64,000 nt of DNA from Gleimia coleocanis DSM 15436 (GTDB taxonomy: Bacteria; Actinomycetota; Actinomycetes; Actinomycetales; Actinomycetaceae), in NCBI RefSeq assembly GCF_000159015.1, contig NZ_DS999545.1, forward strand, positions 248,001-312,000, written 5' to 3'. The position numbers were made by a program, and so were the translations under genes. Of this stretch, positions 44,823-54,024 are shown one piece after another; position 1 is the first letter of the stretch; each line of letters opens with the position of its first letter. The notes below the pieces were generated by a model that searched no databases, was not told where the DNA came from, and was given only the letters and a program-made list of their open reading frames with translations.

Positions 44823-46193
44823 TCAGTGCTGTGCACGACGCTTAGCATAGGCCTCGGATTCCAAATCCGTACCCGCCGGCGCAGAAGCCGGAGTAGCCGC
44901 CTCAAGATTTGTGCCTCGCCAGTTCGAAAGAGCACGCATGATGTGGTAGATACCAACCGCACAAGCAGAGCCCAAAGCAATACCAGCGAACTCCAGACCA
45001 GCAGGAGCCCAAGTGTAGTTAGCAATCGCCACAATCATCGCCACAGCAGCAGTATTCAAGTTCACCGGATCAGAGAAATCAACCCGATTCTGTACCCAAA
45101 TACGCACACCCAACATGCCGATCATGCCGTACAAAACAGTAGCCGCACCACCCAGCACACCAGCTGGAATAGTCTGAATAATAGCGCCGAACTTAGGCAA
45201 CAAAGATAGAGCAAAAGCAAAGCCAGCAGCAATCACATAAGCAGCCGTAGAGTACACGCGAGTAGCCGCCATAACACCAATATTTTCAGCATAAGTGGTA
45301 GTGCCAGACCCGCCACCAGCACCAGCTAATGCGGTAGCAATACCGTCAGCGAACAAAGCACGGCCAGTAATATCATCCAAGTTCTGACCAGTCATCGCTG
45401 AAACGGACTTAACGTGACCCACGTTCTCAGCAACCAGTACGAAAACCACAGGAATGAACAAGCCCATAACGGAAACAGAGAACTGTGGGGAATGGAACTG
45501 AGGCAGACCAAACCAATCTGCTTCGCCAACCTTGCTCCAGTCGATTTCACCGCGCAGAGCTGCGGTAGCATAACCAACCAGGACACCAACTAGGATAGAG
45601 AGGCGCCCAATGATGCCTTTGAACAGTACAGTCACCAGCAGAATAGCAGTGATAGTGACAACTGCGGTGACTGCGCCTTCCTTCACGTTATTCCAAGCAG
45701 CTGGTGCCAGGTTGAAACCGATTAGGGAAACGATTGCGCCAGTTACGATAGGTGGCATTGCCACGTCAATCCACTTAGCGCCCGCGAAGTGGACGATAAT
45801 GCCGACTGCTGCCAGGGTCAGACCGGTAGCTACGACACCGCCCAAAGCGTATTCAGGGCCGAGGGAAGCAGAGACCGCGCCGATAGGAGCAATTAAAGCG
45901 AAGGACGACCCCAAATAGGATGGGAGTCGCCCAGCGGTAATTGCAATGAATAGCAGAGTGCCAATTGCGGTGAAGAAAAGGGTAGTGTTTGGTGGGAAAC
46001 CGGTTAACAGTGGAACTAGGAAGGTTGCCCCAAACATTGCGATAACGTGCTGTGCACCAATTCCGACGGTGCGTGGCCAGGTGAGACGTTCGTGTGGCAG
46101 AACTACTTCGCCAGCGGAAACGCTTTTGCCGTTTCCGTGAAGTTTCCAGGTAAATGCCTGGGCGACGCCGTTCAGGAACGATGAGTTGCTCAT
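44823..46193 (-). CDS. uraA: uracil/xanthine permease (NCS2)
   Basis: Nucleobase transporter of 456 residues with about 14 hydrophobic segments. Family marks: LTWPRTVGIGAQHVIAMFGA and FLVPLLTGFPPNTTLFFTAIGT at the N-terminus, VLVAENVGHVKSVSAMTGQN, GSGTTTYAENIGVMAATRVYS. These fit the UraA/PyrP branch; uracil is the most likely substrate, but xanthine cannot be ruled out by eye. Monocistronic; no riboswitch is visible in the upstream 90 bases. Confidence 0.92.
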   Translation of the reverse strand: MSNSSFLNGVAQAFTWKLHGNGKSVSAGEVVLPHERLTWPRTVGIGAQHVIAMFGATFLVPLLTGFPPNTTLFFTAIGTLLFIAITAGRLPSYLGSSFALIAPIGAVSASLGPEYALGGVVATGLTLAAVGIIVHFAGAKWIDVAMPPIVTGAIVSLIGFNLAPAAWNNVKEGAVTAVVTITAILLVTVLFKGIIGRLSILVGVLVGYATAALRGEIDWSKVGEADWFGLPQFHSPQFSVSVMGLFIPVVFVLVAENVGHVKSVSAMTGQNLDDITGRALFADGIATALAGAGGGSGTTTYAENIGVMAATRVYSTAAYVIAAGFAFALSLLPKFGAIIQTIPAGVLGGAATVLYGMIGMLGVRIWVQNRVDFSDPVNLNTAAVAMIVAIANYTWAPAGLEFAGIALGSACAVGIYHIMRALSNWRGTNLEAATPASAPAGTDLESEAYAKRRAQH

Positions 46194-46289
46194 GGGAATC
46201 CGATCTTTGAGTTTGCGGAAGCAAAAATGCTCGATCGGAATTTCAGCTTACTTACTTGCTGGGCTTGAAGCAAACCTGTCCGGATTTTG

Positions 46290-47006
46290 TTAGCGGAAAG
46301 ACAATTTTTCTTTCCCTAGGGCGGTGAGTTCAGCCTTAATAGTTTGGAAATCAGACTCCCAGTTTTGGAAGTTTTCGCTAAATCCGGCTGGTGTTCCAGT
46401 TGCGCGTGCCTGTTGGATGACGAGGTTTTCAACGCCTTTTTCTAAACACGTACCTACTACTTCGGTAGGGTTAAAAGGCATTCCTGGGTAGACGGTTAAG
46501 CGAACTTCGTAAGCGAAGTTCGGGTTTGTGGTTTTTTGAGCGCCCTCGAGCAAAATATCCAGGGACTGCCAAGCCTTCATCCCGCTTGCTGAGTTGGCAC
46601 CCACCACTAAAGGGTAGGTGTCTTGCGGAGCCTTAATGTCCAACCCCACCCAATCCAAGAGGTTTGCAGACAGAAGCTGCTGCAAGGTACGTGGGTAGGC
46701 TCCGGCAGTGTGTAGGCCTGTTAAAAATCCCAGGGTACGTGTTTGTTGTAAAGTTTCTTTAAGTGCAGGGCCTTGGCGGGTGGCTTCACCTCCGGAAAAA
46801 ACTACCGCGTCTAAGAGTCCACGCCGTTTTTTGAGAGTCTCGTAAACTTTAGCCCAGTCGATGATGCCGGGAAGTTGGCAGTCTAAAATCTGGTGATTGT
46901 GGCAGTAAACGCAAGTCCACGGGCAGCCTTGGCAAAAGACTGTCAGCGCGAGTTTACCGGGCCAGTCCACTAAGGAAAGCGGTTGAACCCCTGCAATCTG
47001 AAGCAT
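46290..47006 (-). CDS. nrdG: anaerobic ribonucleotide reductase activating enzyme
   Basis: Radical-SAM activase that installs the glycyl radical in NrdD. 238 residues. The cluster motif CPWTCVYCHNHQI is CxxxCxxC, followed by VVFSGGEATRQGPAL (SAM-binding GGE) and HTAGAYP. Length exceeds E. coli NrdG (154) and fits the longer NrdG/PflA-like type used by actinobacteria and Thermotoga. Lies 89 bases after nrdD, with a strong hairpin in between. Contains an octamer at 46541. Confidence 0.93.
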   Translation of the reverse strand: MLQIAGVQPLSLVDWPGKLALTVFCQGCPWTCVYCHNHQILDCQLPGIIDWAKVYETLKKRRGLLDAVVFSGGEATRQGPALKETLQQTRTLGFLTGLHTAGAYPRTLQQLLSANLLDWVGLDIKAPQDTYPLVVGANSASGMKAWQSLDILLEGAQKTTNPNFAYEVRLTVYPGMPFNPTEVVGTCLEKGVENLVIQQARATGTPAGFSENFQNWESDFQTIKAELTALGKEKLSFR

Positions 47007-47041
47007 TTGAGACCTTTAGAATCGTAGTTTCTGTATCCTGC

Positions 47042-47087
47042 GCTTACGCGTCGCACGGCGAATAAAGTCCCCGTGCGACGCGTAAGC
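47042..47087. repeat. strong hairpin between nrdD and nrdG
   Basis: Perfect 17-base arms GCTTACGCGTCGCACGG / CCGTGCGACGCGTAAGC around a 12-base AT-rich loop. No T-run follows on either strand, so it is more likely a processing, stability or repeat element than a terminator. Shares GTCGCACG with the hairpin at 44629. Confidence 0.78.
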
Positions 47088-47094
47088 ACGTACC

Positions 47095-48924
47095 TTAAGC
47101 GAAAACTGGTTCCGTGAAGAGCTGACGTTCAGCGAACTCTGACTTCTTACCGATATTGAAAGACTTCAGAGGGCGGAAATAGCCCATCACACGCGTCCAA
47201 ATCTCACATTCAGTGACAATTCCGCGAGAGGCACACTGAGGACACTGGGCATGCTCGCCAGGAATATAACCGTGAGAGGAACAAATCGAGAATACTGGCG
47301 TAATCGTGATGTAGGGAATCTTAAAGTTCGTCAACGCGCGGCGAACCAGCGTCTTACAAACTGCAGAGGAAGAAATCTGCTGCCCCATGTAAAGGTGCAA
47401 GACAGTACCGCCGGTGTATTTACCCTGGAGTTCTTCCTGTCGTTCCAGGGCCTCAAATGGGTCATCAGTAAAACCAACTGGTAACTGTGAAGAATTCGTG
47501 TAGTAAGGCGCTTCTGGAGTACCCGCTTGAATAATGCCGGGATAGCGCTTCGTGTCTTCTTTTGCGAACCGGTAAGTCGTGCCTTCTGCCGGGGTGGCTT
47601 CCAGGTTATAGAGGTTTCCGGTGGCTTCTTGAAGTTCTACCATGCGCTCGCGGATGTGATCCATAAGTTGCACGGCTAATGAGTGTCCGCGTGGATCAGT
47701 AATGTCGTATTCACCCAGGGTGAAGTTGGCAATAAGTTCATTCATGCCGTTAATGCCGATGGTGGAGAAGTGGTTGTTGAGAGTACCCAGGTAGCGGCGT
47801 GAGTAGGGGAATAGCCCGTTATCCATATGGTGTTGGATGACTTCGCGTTTCTTTTCTAGGGTGCTTGAGGCAATGTCGATGAGTTGATCGAGGCGGGCGA
47901 TTAGACCGTTTTCGTCAGAGGCGTAGAGGTAGCCGAGGCGGGCTAGGTTGATGGTGACTACGCCGATGGAGCCGGTTTGCTCTGCGGATCCGAACAGGCC
48001 ATTGCCACGTTTAAGAAGTTCGCGTAAGTCTAGTTGCAGACGACAGCACATGGAACGAATCATACCGGGATCCAGGTCAGAGTTAAGGAAGTTCTGGAAG
48101 TAGGGCAGACCGTATTTAGCGGTCATTGCAAAGAGAGCGTCGGTGAGTGGGGAGTCCCAGTCGAAGTCGGGAGTGATGTTGTAGGTGGGAATGGGGAAGG
48201 TGAAGACTCGTCCGTCGGCGTCGCCTTCGTTCATGACAGAGATGAAAGCTTTGTTAATGAGATCCATTTCGGCTTGTAGTTGCCCGTAGGTGAAGTCGCA
48301 TAGTTCGTCGCCGATGAGGGGGTATTCGTCGCGGAGGTCTGCAGGGCAGGTGAGGTCGAAGGTGAAGTTTGTGAATGGGCATTGGGAGCCCCAGCGGGAG
48401 GGGACGTTGAGGTTGAACACGAGTTCTTGGAGGTGCTGTTTTACTTGCTCGAAGTTTAGATTATCTAGTCGTATGAAGGGGGCAAGGTAGGTGTCTACGG
48501 AGGAGAAGGCTTGGGCTCCGGCCCACTCGTTTTGGAGGGTGCCGAGGAAGTTTACGATTTGTCCGCAGGCTGAGGAGAAGTGTTTGGGTGGGTTTGAGGC
48601 GATGGCTCCGGGGACGCCGTTGAATCCTTGTTGGATGAGTTGTTTGAGTGACCAGCCGGCGCAGTAGCCAGCGAACATGTCGAGGTCGTGGATGTGGAGG
48701 TCGCCTTCGCGGTGGGCGGTGCCGGCTTCTGGGGAGTAGATTTTGGTGAGCCAGTAGTTGGCGACCATTTTGCCGCTGGTGTTGAGGATGAGTCCGCCGA
48801 GGCTGTAGTCCTGGTTGGCGTTGGCGTTTACGCGCCAGTCTGAGCGGGTGAGGTATTCGTCGATGGTGCTGATGGCGTCGACGGGGTAGATGGGTGCGTT
48901 TGCGGCCGGAGTTGGGGAGGTCAT
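47095..48924 (-). CDS. nrdD: anaerobic ribonucleoside-triphosphate reductase
   Basis: Class III reductase making dNTPs without oxygen. 609 residues. Catalytic barrel segments HIHDLDMFAGYCAGWSL, PSRWGSQCPFTNFTFDL and GSIGVVTINLARLGYL; C-terminal zinc site (ICSSHGYIPGEHAQCPQC) and glycyl-radical loop RVMGYFRPLKSFN. The usual N-terminal ATP-cone is absent: the catalytic domain starts within 20 residues, about 100 residues short of E. coli NrdD. Paired NrdR-like boxes lie upstream. Forms an operon with nrdG. Confidence 0.95.
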   Translation of the reverse strand: MTSPTPAANAPIYPVDAISTIDEYLTRSDWRVNANANQDYSLGGLILNTSGKMVANYWLTKIYSPEAGTAHREGDLHIHDLDMFAGYCAGWSLKQLIQQGFNGVPGAIASNPPKHFSSACGQIVNFLGTLQNEWAGAQAFSSVDTYLAPFIRLDNLNFEQVKQHLQELVFNLNVPSRWGSQCPFTNFTFDLTCPADLRDEYPLIGDELCDFTYGQLQAEMDLINKAFISVMNEGDADGRVFTFPIPTYNITPDFDWDSPLTDALFAMTAKYGLPYFQNFLNSDLDPGMIRSMCCRLQLDLRELLKRGNGLFGSAEQTGSIGVVTINLARLGYLYASDENGLIARLDQLIDIASSTLEKKREVIQHHMDNGLFPYSRRYLGTLNNHFSTIGINGMNELIANFTLGEYDITDPRGHSLAVQLMDHIRERMVELQEATGNLYNLEATPAEGTTYRFAKEDTKRYPGIIQAGTPEAPYYTNSSQLPVGFTDDPFEALERQEELQGKYTGGTVLHLYMGQQISSSAVCKTLVRRALTNFKIPYITITPVFSICSSHGYIPGEHAQCPQCASRGIVTECEIWTRVMGYFRPLKSFNIGKKSEFAERQLFTEPVFA

Positions 48925-49025
48925 AATCGGCTTCCTTGCGTGCTTATTTTCCGTTTTCCGTGTGGTTTTATTTTTCGAGGGCGGTGAGTTGAACTAACCG
49001 CGACGCTTCCTAACACTACTCCGAA

Positions 49026-49073
49026 AAACTATATATAGTGCCGACACGCCCAAGTGTCCCTAGATATGCTATT
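49026..49073. promoter_or_regulatory. paired NrdR-like boxes upstream of nrdD
   Basis: Box 1 is the perfect palindrome ACTATATATAGT (49028-49039); box 2 is the weaker CTAGATATGCTA (49060-49071). Their centres are 31 bases apart, the three-turn spacing typical of NrdR operators. They lie 103-150 bases before the nrdD start on the minus strand. Confidence 0.65.
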
Positions 49074-50073
49074 TGTTAGTACGTCCGGACTCTAAAAGCA
49101 CCACAAAGTGCACTACGAACCCCACCAGGGAAACAATTGCCGCTAGAGAAAAAACTGCAAACCAGAAAGTAACCCCCGGAAACATCGTAAAAACTTCCAG
49201 TGGGGTACCTGCGGCAGTGACTTTACCGGGCGCCCTCGGAGAAGAAATCATCTGGGTAATGACGGATTGAAGCCGCGACGAGAAAGCCGCGCACCCCAAA
49301 AGGAAGGCGGACAAAAGTCCCAGGTTTAAGAATAGGAGGCGCAGATTCAACCCCTGCGAAAAACCCTGCGGACGCTCATGCGGCACCAAAACCAAAGCCC
49401 ACAACAGTACCACCAGAATCGCAGAAACCACATCGGACGGACGATGCCAACCAAGTAACACCACACTCACAGCCACGCTCGCTGCCAAAAGTGCCCCCGC
49501 AATAGCCACCGGCACACGCACACGCTGCGGAGCCACCACAACAATAGCTAAAACCGCGCACATTGCCACCGTAGTATGCCCCGACGGTAAAGAATTTGGA
49601 AGCTCAAAGCCCACCCCCAAATAAGGGCGACCCAGCAGCCAATTCTTTAAAACCTGAGTAGTCAGATTTGCGCCTAAAACAAAAATTGCAATCCGCAGGC
49701 CCAACTCCCAACGACGCTTCGCTACCGCCCATAAAGCTGCCACTAAAGTAACTGCAGCAATCCCCCACAGGGAAATAGAGCGAGCCACCGGCCACGCAAA
49801 AAACCGCGCCCCCGGAAAAGACAACATCGCCATGTCTAAAACTAGCTGATCTAACGCCTGACCAGTAGCCGTAAAAAGACTAAAAAAAGTCGAAATTATG
49901 AAAAGCAGTAAGAAAACTCCGAAAGCTCCCACACGCACCGGGCGACGCCAGTCCGCTGGACCTAACTGCAACCCAGATTTTTCCTTTAAACCCTGGTTTT
50001 TTACCACTTGTTCACGCTGGCGTTGTATGGCAGATTCAGGTAAAGAAACACGTTCCTTGCGCACCCAAATCAC
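49069..50073 (-). CDS. PAP2-family phosphatase, polytopic
   Basis: Membrane lipid or isoprenoid phosphatase of 334 residues. The three PAP2 motifs are present: KNWLLGRP, LPSGHT and LGWHRPSD (the Ser-Arg of the third motif is not as usual, but the His and Asp are kept). Six or more hydrophobic helices; the C-terminus adds two beyond the PAP2 core. GTG start; an inner GTG three codons on is possible. Undecaprenyl-diphosphate recycling is a likely role, not proven. Octamer at 49231. Confidence 0.85.
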   Translation of the reverse strand: MIWVRKERVSLPESAIQRQREQVVKNQGLKEKSGLQLGPADWRRPVRVGAFGVFLLLFIISTFFSLFTATGQALDQLVLDMAMLSFPGARFFAWPVARSISLWGIAAVTLVAALWAVAKRRWELGLRIAIFVLGANLTTQVLKNWLLGRPYLGVGFELPNSLPSGHTTVAMCAVLAIVVVAPQRVRVPVAIAGALLAASVAVSVVLLGWHRPSDVVSAILVVLLWALVLVPHERPQGFSQGLNLRLLFLNLGLLSAFLLGCAAFSSRLQSVITQMISSPRAPGKVTAAGTPLEVFTMFPGVTFWFAVFSLAAIVSLVGFVVHFVVLLESGRTNK

Positions 50074-50198
50074 CCCCAGTGTTAAAGAAATCTATCACCT
50101 AACCATAACACTCACATACCGGTAGCGCGCGCGCATCTTTGGCAACTACATTAACCTAGAGAAAGACTTAACGATTGAACTTTGAAAGGTGCTGCTTC

Positions 50199-50651
50199 GT
50201 GAGCGACCCAACTCCCGTCAACGCCCAGCGTCTGCAAAACTTCCTCGGCTCCCTCGCCGGAAGTGACTTTGACCTGGAATTTCAGGAATACGAAAACGAA
50301 CTCGTCTACCCAACCCAATCCGGGATCATCTTCATTAACCTGAACAACGACAACGTATTGCAGATCCGCGGGCAGTGGCGAGGCATTGCCACCGACGACG
50401 ACTCATTCTCCACCCTCGTATCCATGGTGCAAGAATGTAACAACTACCGCTCCGGTCCAAAGGCATATATGTTGCCAATGGATAATAACCAGCGTTTCTC
50501 AGTCGGCGCAGAAGTAAACCTCGTAGTCAGCCAAGGCGCCACCGAATGTCAGCTCGGCACCTTCTACGAAACCGCGCTCACCATGATTATGGGCCTATTC
50601 CAGGAACTCGACATGGCAGTTCCAAACCTGGTTACTTGGAAGGAAAACTGA
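50199..50651 (+). CDS. YbjN-domain protein 1
   Basis: Soluble protein of 150 residues with the YbjN fold (DUF1790, type III-chaperone-like): FDLEFQEYENELVYPTQSGI, LQIRGQWRG and FSTLVSMVQECNNYRSGPKA. GTG start with GAAAGG nine bases upstream. One base separates it from its paralogue. YbjN pairs are common in actinobacteria next to the TIGR03817 helicase; function is not established. Confidence 0.83.
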   Translation: MSDPTPVNAQRLQNFLGSLAGSDFDLEFQEYENELVYPTQSGIIFINLNNDNVLQIRGQWRGIATDDDSFSTLVSMVQECNNYRSGPKAYMLPMDNNQRFSVGAEVNLVVSQGATECQLGTFYETALTMIMGLFQELDMAVPNLVTWKEN

Positions 50652-50652
50652 C

Positions 50653-51111
50653 ATGCACCTGCACTGCGTAGAAAACACCGACGAAATCCAGAAAGTCACC
50701 TTCGAACGCATCAGCGAACAACTCACCGTCCTCGATGCCAAACTGGAAATCGACGCTGAACACCACACAGCACTGGCACGCATCAACGACGTCCCATTCC
50801 AATTCAACTTCACCTCAGGCGACAAATTCCTCTCCATTCGTGCCATCTGGGAATCCGGATTAGAAAAAGACGCCTCTAAAATGGCGCACCTATTTACCGC
50901 AGCGGACTCCTGGAACCGCGAAAAATACTTCCCAACCGTCTACATTGAATGGACTGGCGAAACCGCCCACGTCGTCGCCGACTACATCGTAGGTGTAGAA
51001 GCCGGACTAGATAACGCGCAGCTATTAGAAAACATTTCTGCAGCAGTATCTACCGGCATCGACGCATTGCAGTTCATGGCACACGTCGTCTCAACCATTA
51101 AAAGTATGTAA
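50653..51111 (+). CDS. YbjN-domain protein 2
   Basis: Paralogue of the preceding gene, 152 residues. Shares the layout DAKLEIDAEHHTALARINDV, FLSIRAIWESGLEKDASKMA and AADSWNREKYFPTVYIEW. Starts one base after its neighbour's stop, so the two are surely co-expressed and may form a heterodimer. Confidence 0.83.
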   Translation: MHLHCVENTDEIQKVTFERISEQLTVLDAKLEIDAEHHTALARINDVPFQFNFTSGDKFLSIRAIWESGLEKDASKMAHLFTAADSWNREKYFPTVYIEWTGETAHVVADYIVGVEAGLDNAQLLENISAAVSTGIDALQFMAHVVSTIKSM

Positions 51112-51147
51112 ACTTCCCCTAAACGTAACCAGCTGAAAGGAAAGCAG

Positions 51148-53544
51148 ATGAGCTCCACTCAAAAGCTACTAGATCTGCTCATAAACCTCGATGCTGGAAG
51201 TGGACGCCTGGTGAAACACTTCAGTTTCCCCGGGCGTCCAGGCATTTACGGCACCTGGCCAGACTGGGCAACCCCACAAGTAGTAGACGCCTTCAAAACT
51301 AAAGGCATTGAAAAACCCTGGCAACACCAAACCCAAGCAGCAACCAGTATTCACCACGGCACGCACACCGTAATCGCTACCGGCACCGGATCCGGTAAGT
51401 CCCTTTGCGCCTGGCTACCGGTACTCACCGCCCTCGAAAACTCAAATGATGCGAATAAACGCGCCCGCCTCAAAGACTGGGCACGCCCCACCACCGCGCT
51501 CTACCTGGCACCCACCAAAGCCCTAGCCGCCGACCAAGCCCACAAACTCACTGAACTCTGCCCGGACCTAACTGGTATCCGCCTGGGGACTGCAGATGGA
51601 GATACACCCCGCGAAACCAAAGAATGGGTGCGCGCCAACGCTAACCTCATCCTCACTAATCCCGACTACCTCCACCACGTAATGCTGCCAGGAAACCAAC
51701 GGTGGGCACGGTTCTTGGGCGGACTAAAATATTTAATCGTCGATGAAATGCATTACTGGCGTGGCATCACCGGCTCACACATTTCTCTGGTGCTACGCCG
51801 ACTGCTGCGGCTCTGTCGCCTCTATGGCGCAAACCCCACAGTCATTTTCCTATCCGCCACCGTCGCCCACCCCGCTGAAACCGCTGCCGCCCTGATCGGG
51901 GTAACTGAAGCAGACGTGCATACAGTTGCTGAGGACACCTCCCGCATCGCCGCCAAAGAACTAATCCTATGGCAGCCAGGATATGCAATAGCTGAAAACG
52001 AAACCGAACCTCGCCGGGTGTCTGCCACCGCTGAAGCTGCGAAGCTAACCGCCCACCTGGTTGGAGCGGACGCACGCGTCCTCACCTTCGTGCGTTCACG
52101 CGCCGCTGCGGAATCAGTTTCTGCCCACTCCCGGGAACAGATTTCTGCCTATTATCCGCATTTGATTGGCTCAGTCGCAGCCTATCGAGGTGGCTACTTG
52201 CCAGAAGAACGCCGTGAGTTGGAAACCGCACTTCGCACCGGGCAACTACGTTCCCTGGTGACAACGAATGCTTTGGAACTCGGCATTGATATTTCAGGGC
52301 TGGACGTAACTTTAACTGTCGGTTGGCCGGGAACACGGGCATCTTTATGGCAGCAGATTGGGCGTGCCGGGCGTGGGGAAACCGCGGGATTATCCGTATT
52401 AGTTGCGGCTGATAATCCGCTGGATAACTACGTGATGGCACATCCAGAGATTATTTTTGAACCCGTCGAAGCAGCCACGATTAACCCGACAAATCAGTAC
52501 ATTCTTACCCCGCATATTTGTGCAGCGGCTGCTGAACATCCACTTACTGAGGATGATGTTGCGGTTTTTGGCTTGCCGTCTACAAAACTATTTTCAGAGT
52601 TGGAGCAGGCGGGATATCTGCGGTTGCGTCCGACCGGTTGGTATTGGAACGTGGCGTTGCATGCCGCTCCGCATACGTTAACGGAGTTGCGTGGCGAGGA
52701 CACGGAAGTGCAGGTTGTGGAAGCTGAGACTGGGCGAGTAATCGGCACGGTTTCAGTAGCGCAGGCAGATGCGGCGGTACACCCAGGGGCGGTGTATGTT
52801 CACCAGGGGCAGACTTTTCAGATTATTGAGTACGTTCCCGCTGTCGTAGGTGGGGGTGTGCGTCCCGCGACGGTTGCGTTAGCGAAGCGGATTACTACGC
52901 AGTTTCGTACGGTGGCGGGGTCACAAACTAGCGTGCAGATTTTGGATGCGGATAATTTTTCCGAGGGCGTGACAGTCTGGACTGCTCCGTCAGGGAAAGT
53001 AACTTGGAAACATGGGCGTACTCGAGTTTCAGAGCAGGTTACAGATTTTGATACGTTGCGATTGCCGAAGTTAGAGTACGTGGGGAATCAAAAACTAAGT
53101 ATGCCTTCGCGGGTGTTGGAAACTCAGTCTACTTGGTTTGAACTAGCTGATGAAGTAGCGACGGAGCTGGGGATTGAGCTTAAAGATTTACCGGGTGCAC
53201 TGCATGCGTGTGAGCATGCGATGATCGCGATTCTGCCGATTTTAGCTACTTGTGACCGCTGGGATTTAGGTGGTTTATCAACGATTCTGCACGAGCAGAC
53301 TTTCGCGCCGACAGTTTTCGTCCATGACGCTTTCGCAGGCGGAGCTGGGTTTGTACACTATGGTTTCCACCATGGGGTTACCTGGGCACAGCGAACTTTG
53401 GATCTAGTGGCGGGGTGTCCATGTGAATCTGGGTGTCCGGGCTGTGTGCAGTCTCCGAAGTGTGGGAATAAAAATAATCCGTTGGATAAGGGCGGGGCTC
53501 TGAAACTTCTAAAGTTTTTAGTGAGGAATGCACCGGGAAAGTGA
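51148..53544 (+). CDS. DEAD/DEAH helicase with DUF1998, MrfA-like
   Basis: Superfamily 2 helicase of 798 residues, TIGR03817 type. Motif I ATGTGSGKSL, motif II LIVDEMHYW (DEMH), motif III FLSATVAHP, motif VI QQIGRAGRG. The C-terminal DUF1998 region carries four zinc-type cysteines (CPCESGCPGCVQSPKCGNK). Bacillus MrfA with the same plan repairs mitomycin C damage. In mycobacteria this helicase neighbours the Tad genes; here about 7.5 kb and seven protein genes intervene. Octamers at 51429 and 52962. Confidence 0.92.
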   Translation: MSSTQKLLDLLINLDAGSGRLVKHFSFPGRPGIYGTWPDWATPQVVDAFKTKGIEKPWQHQTQAATSIHHGTHTVIATGTGSGKSLCAWLPVLTALENSNDANKRARLKDWARPTTALYLAPTKALAADQAHKLTELCPDLTGIRLGTADGDTPRETKEWVRANANLILTNPDYLHHVMLPGNQRWARFLGGLKYLIVDEMHYWRGITGSHISLVLRRLLRLCRLYGANPTVIFLSATVAHPAETAAALIGVTEADVHTVAEDTSRIAAKELILWQPGYAIAENETEPRRVSATAEAAKLTAHLVGADARVLTFVRSRAAAESVSAHSREQISAYYPHLIGSVAAYRGGYLPEERRELETALRTGQLRSLVTTNALELGIDISGLDVTLTVGWPGTRASLWQQIGRAGRGETAGLSVLVAADNPLDNYVMAHPEIIFEPVEAATINPTNQYILTPHICAAAAEHPLTEDDVAVFGLPSTKLFSELEQAGYLRLRPTGWYWNVALHAAPHTLTELRGEDTEVQVVEAETGRVIGTVSVAQADAAVHPGAVYVHQGQTFQIIEYVPAVVGGGVRPATVALAKRITTQFRTVAGSQTSVQILDADNFSEGVTVWTAPSGKVTWKHGRTRVSEQVTDFDTLRLPKLEYVGNQKLSMPSRVLETQSTWFELADEVATELGIELKDLPGALHACEHAMIAILPILATCDRWDLGGLSTILHEQTFAPTVFVHDAFAGGAGFVHYGFHHGVTWAQRTLDLVAGCPCESGCPGCVQSPKCGNKNNPLDKGGALKLLKFLVRNAPGK

Positions 53545-53692
53545 GATCGCTAATTTCCCAGGAAACTTTAAGGTTAGCTTAGGTGTGCGCTCAGGTAGTG
53601 TACTTAGGATATAAATATCTTCAAGAGATTCTCTGGAAGTTAGAGTTTAAGACTAAACAGTTTAGAACTCGCACTGTGTTGATGGGATATTT

Positions 53693-53726
53693 AGTTTCAG
53701 CCGAGCGAATGAGCTCGGCTGAAACT
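53693..53726. terminator. terminator downstream of the helicase gene
   Basis: Perfect 14-base arms AGTTTCAGCCGAGC / GCTCGGCTGAAACT with a GAATGA loop, then ATTTG. About 150 bases after the helicase stop. Confidence 0.75.
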
Positions 53727-53730
53727 ATTT

Positions 53731-53819
53731 GTGCGTGGGAAATCGCGTTCGCGCGTTTTTCCTGCGTGGGAATCGCAACTCCGGCGTTTTCGTTGCGTGC
53801 GAGTTTAAGTTCCCGCGTT
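53731..53819. repeat. GAA-N6-TTC hairpins, site 5 (three units)
   Basis: Unit one GTGCGTGGGAA, loop ATCGCG, TTCGCGCG; unit two GCGTGGGAATCGCAACTCCG, degenerate; unit three (about 53799-53819) matches the first hairpin of site 3 near 29.01 kb over 21 bases, its right arm being TTCCCGCGTT. Confidence 0.65.
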
Positions 53820-53877
53820 AGAGGTATCCACATCCTGGGTGAAAGGGATCCGGATGGGTGCTACTTGTAGTTAAGGA

Positions 53878-53930
53878 ACGCATTTAGTGCCGAAAGGACG
53901 CAGTTAGTGCACAGGGGTAGCAGTTTTTGC
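53878..53930. repeat. three iterons, exact 20-base period
   Basis: ACGCATTTAGTGC (53878), ACGCAGTTAGTGC (53898) and TAGCAGTTTTTGC (53918) start exactly 20 bases apart. A fainter unit may start at 53858. They are followed by GGGTTATGCGACAA, which has a near copy at 60.87 kb, suggesting an insertion-sequence end. Confidence 0.65.
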
Positions 53931-54024
53931 ATAAACCTGAACTTTTGGGTTATGCGACAATAGTTTTCCTCAAAAGAACAGCACCAACCATCGTCATCAG
54001 CTCAGTTACTCATGGTCTTGTTTA

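Noticed and set aside
53583-53870. 95-codon open frame downstream of the helicase
   Set aside because: It reads through a terminator and the GAA-N6-TTC hairpins; no family pattern or ribosome site.
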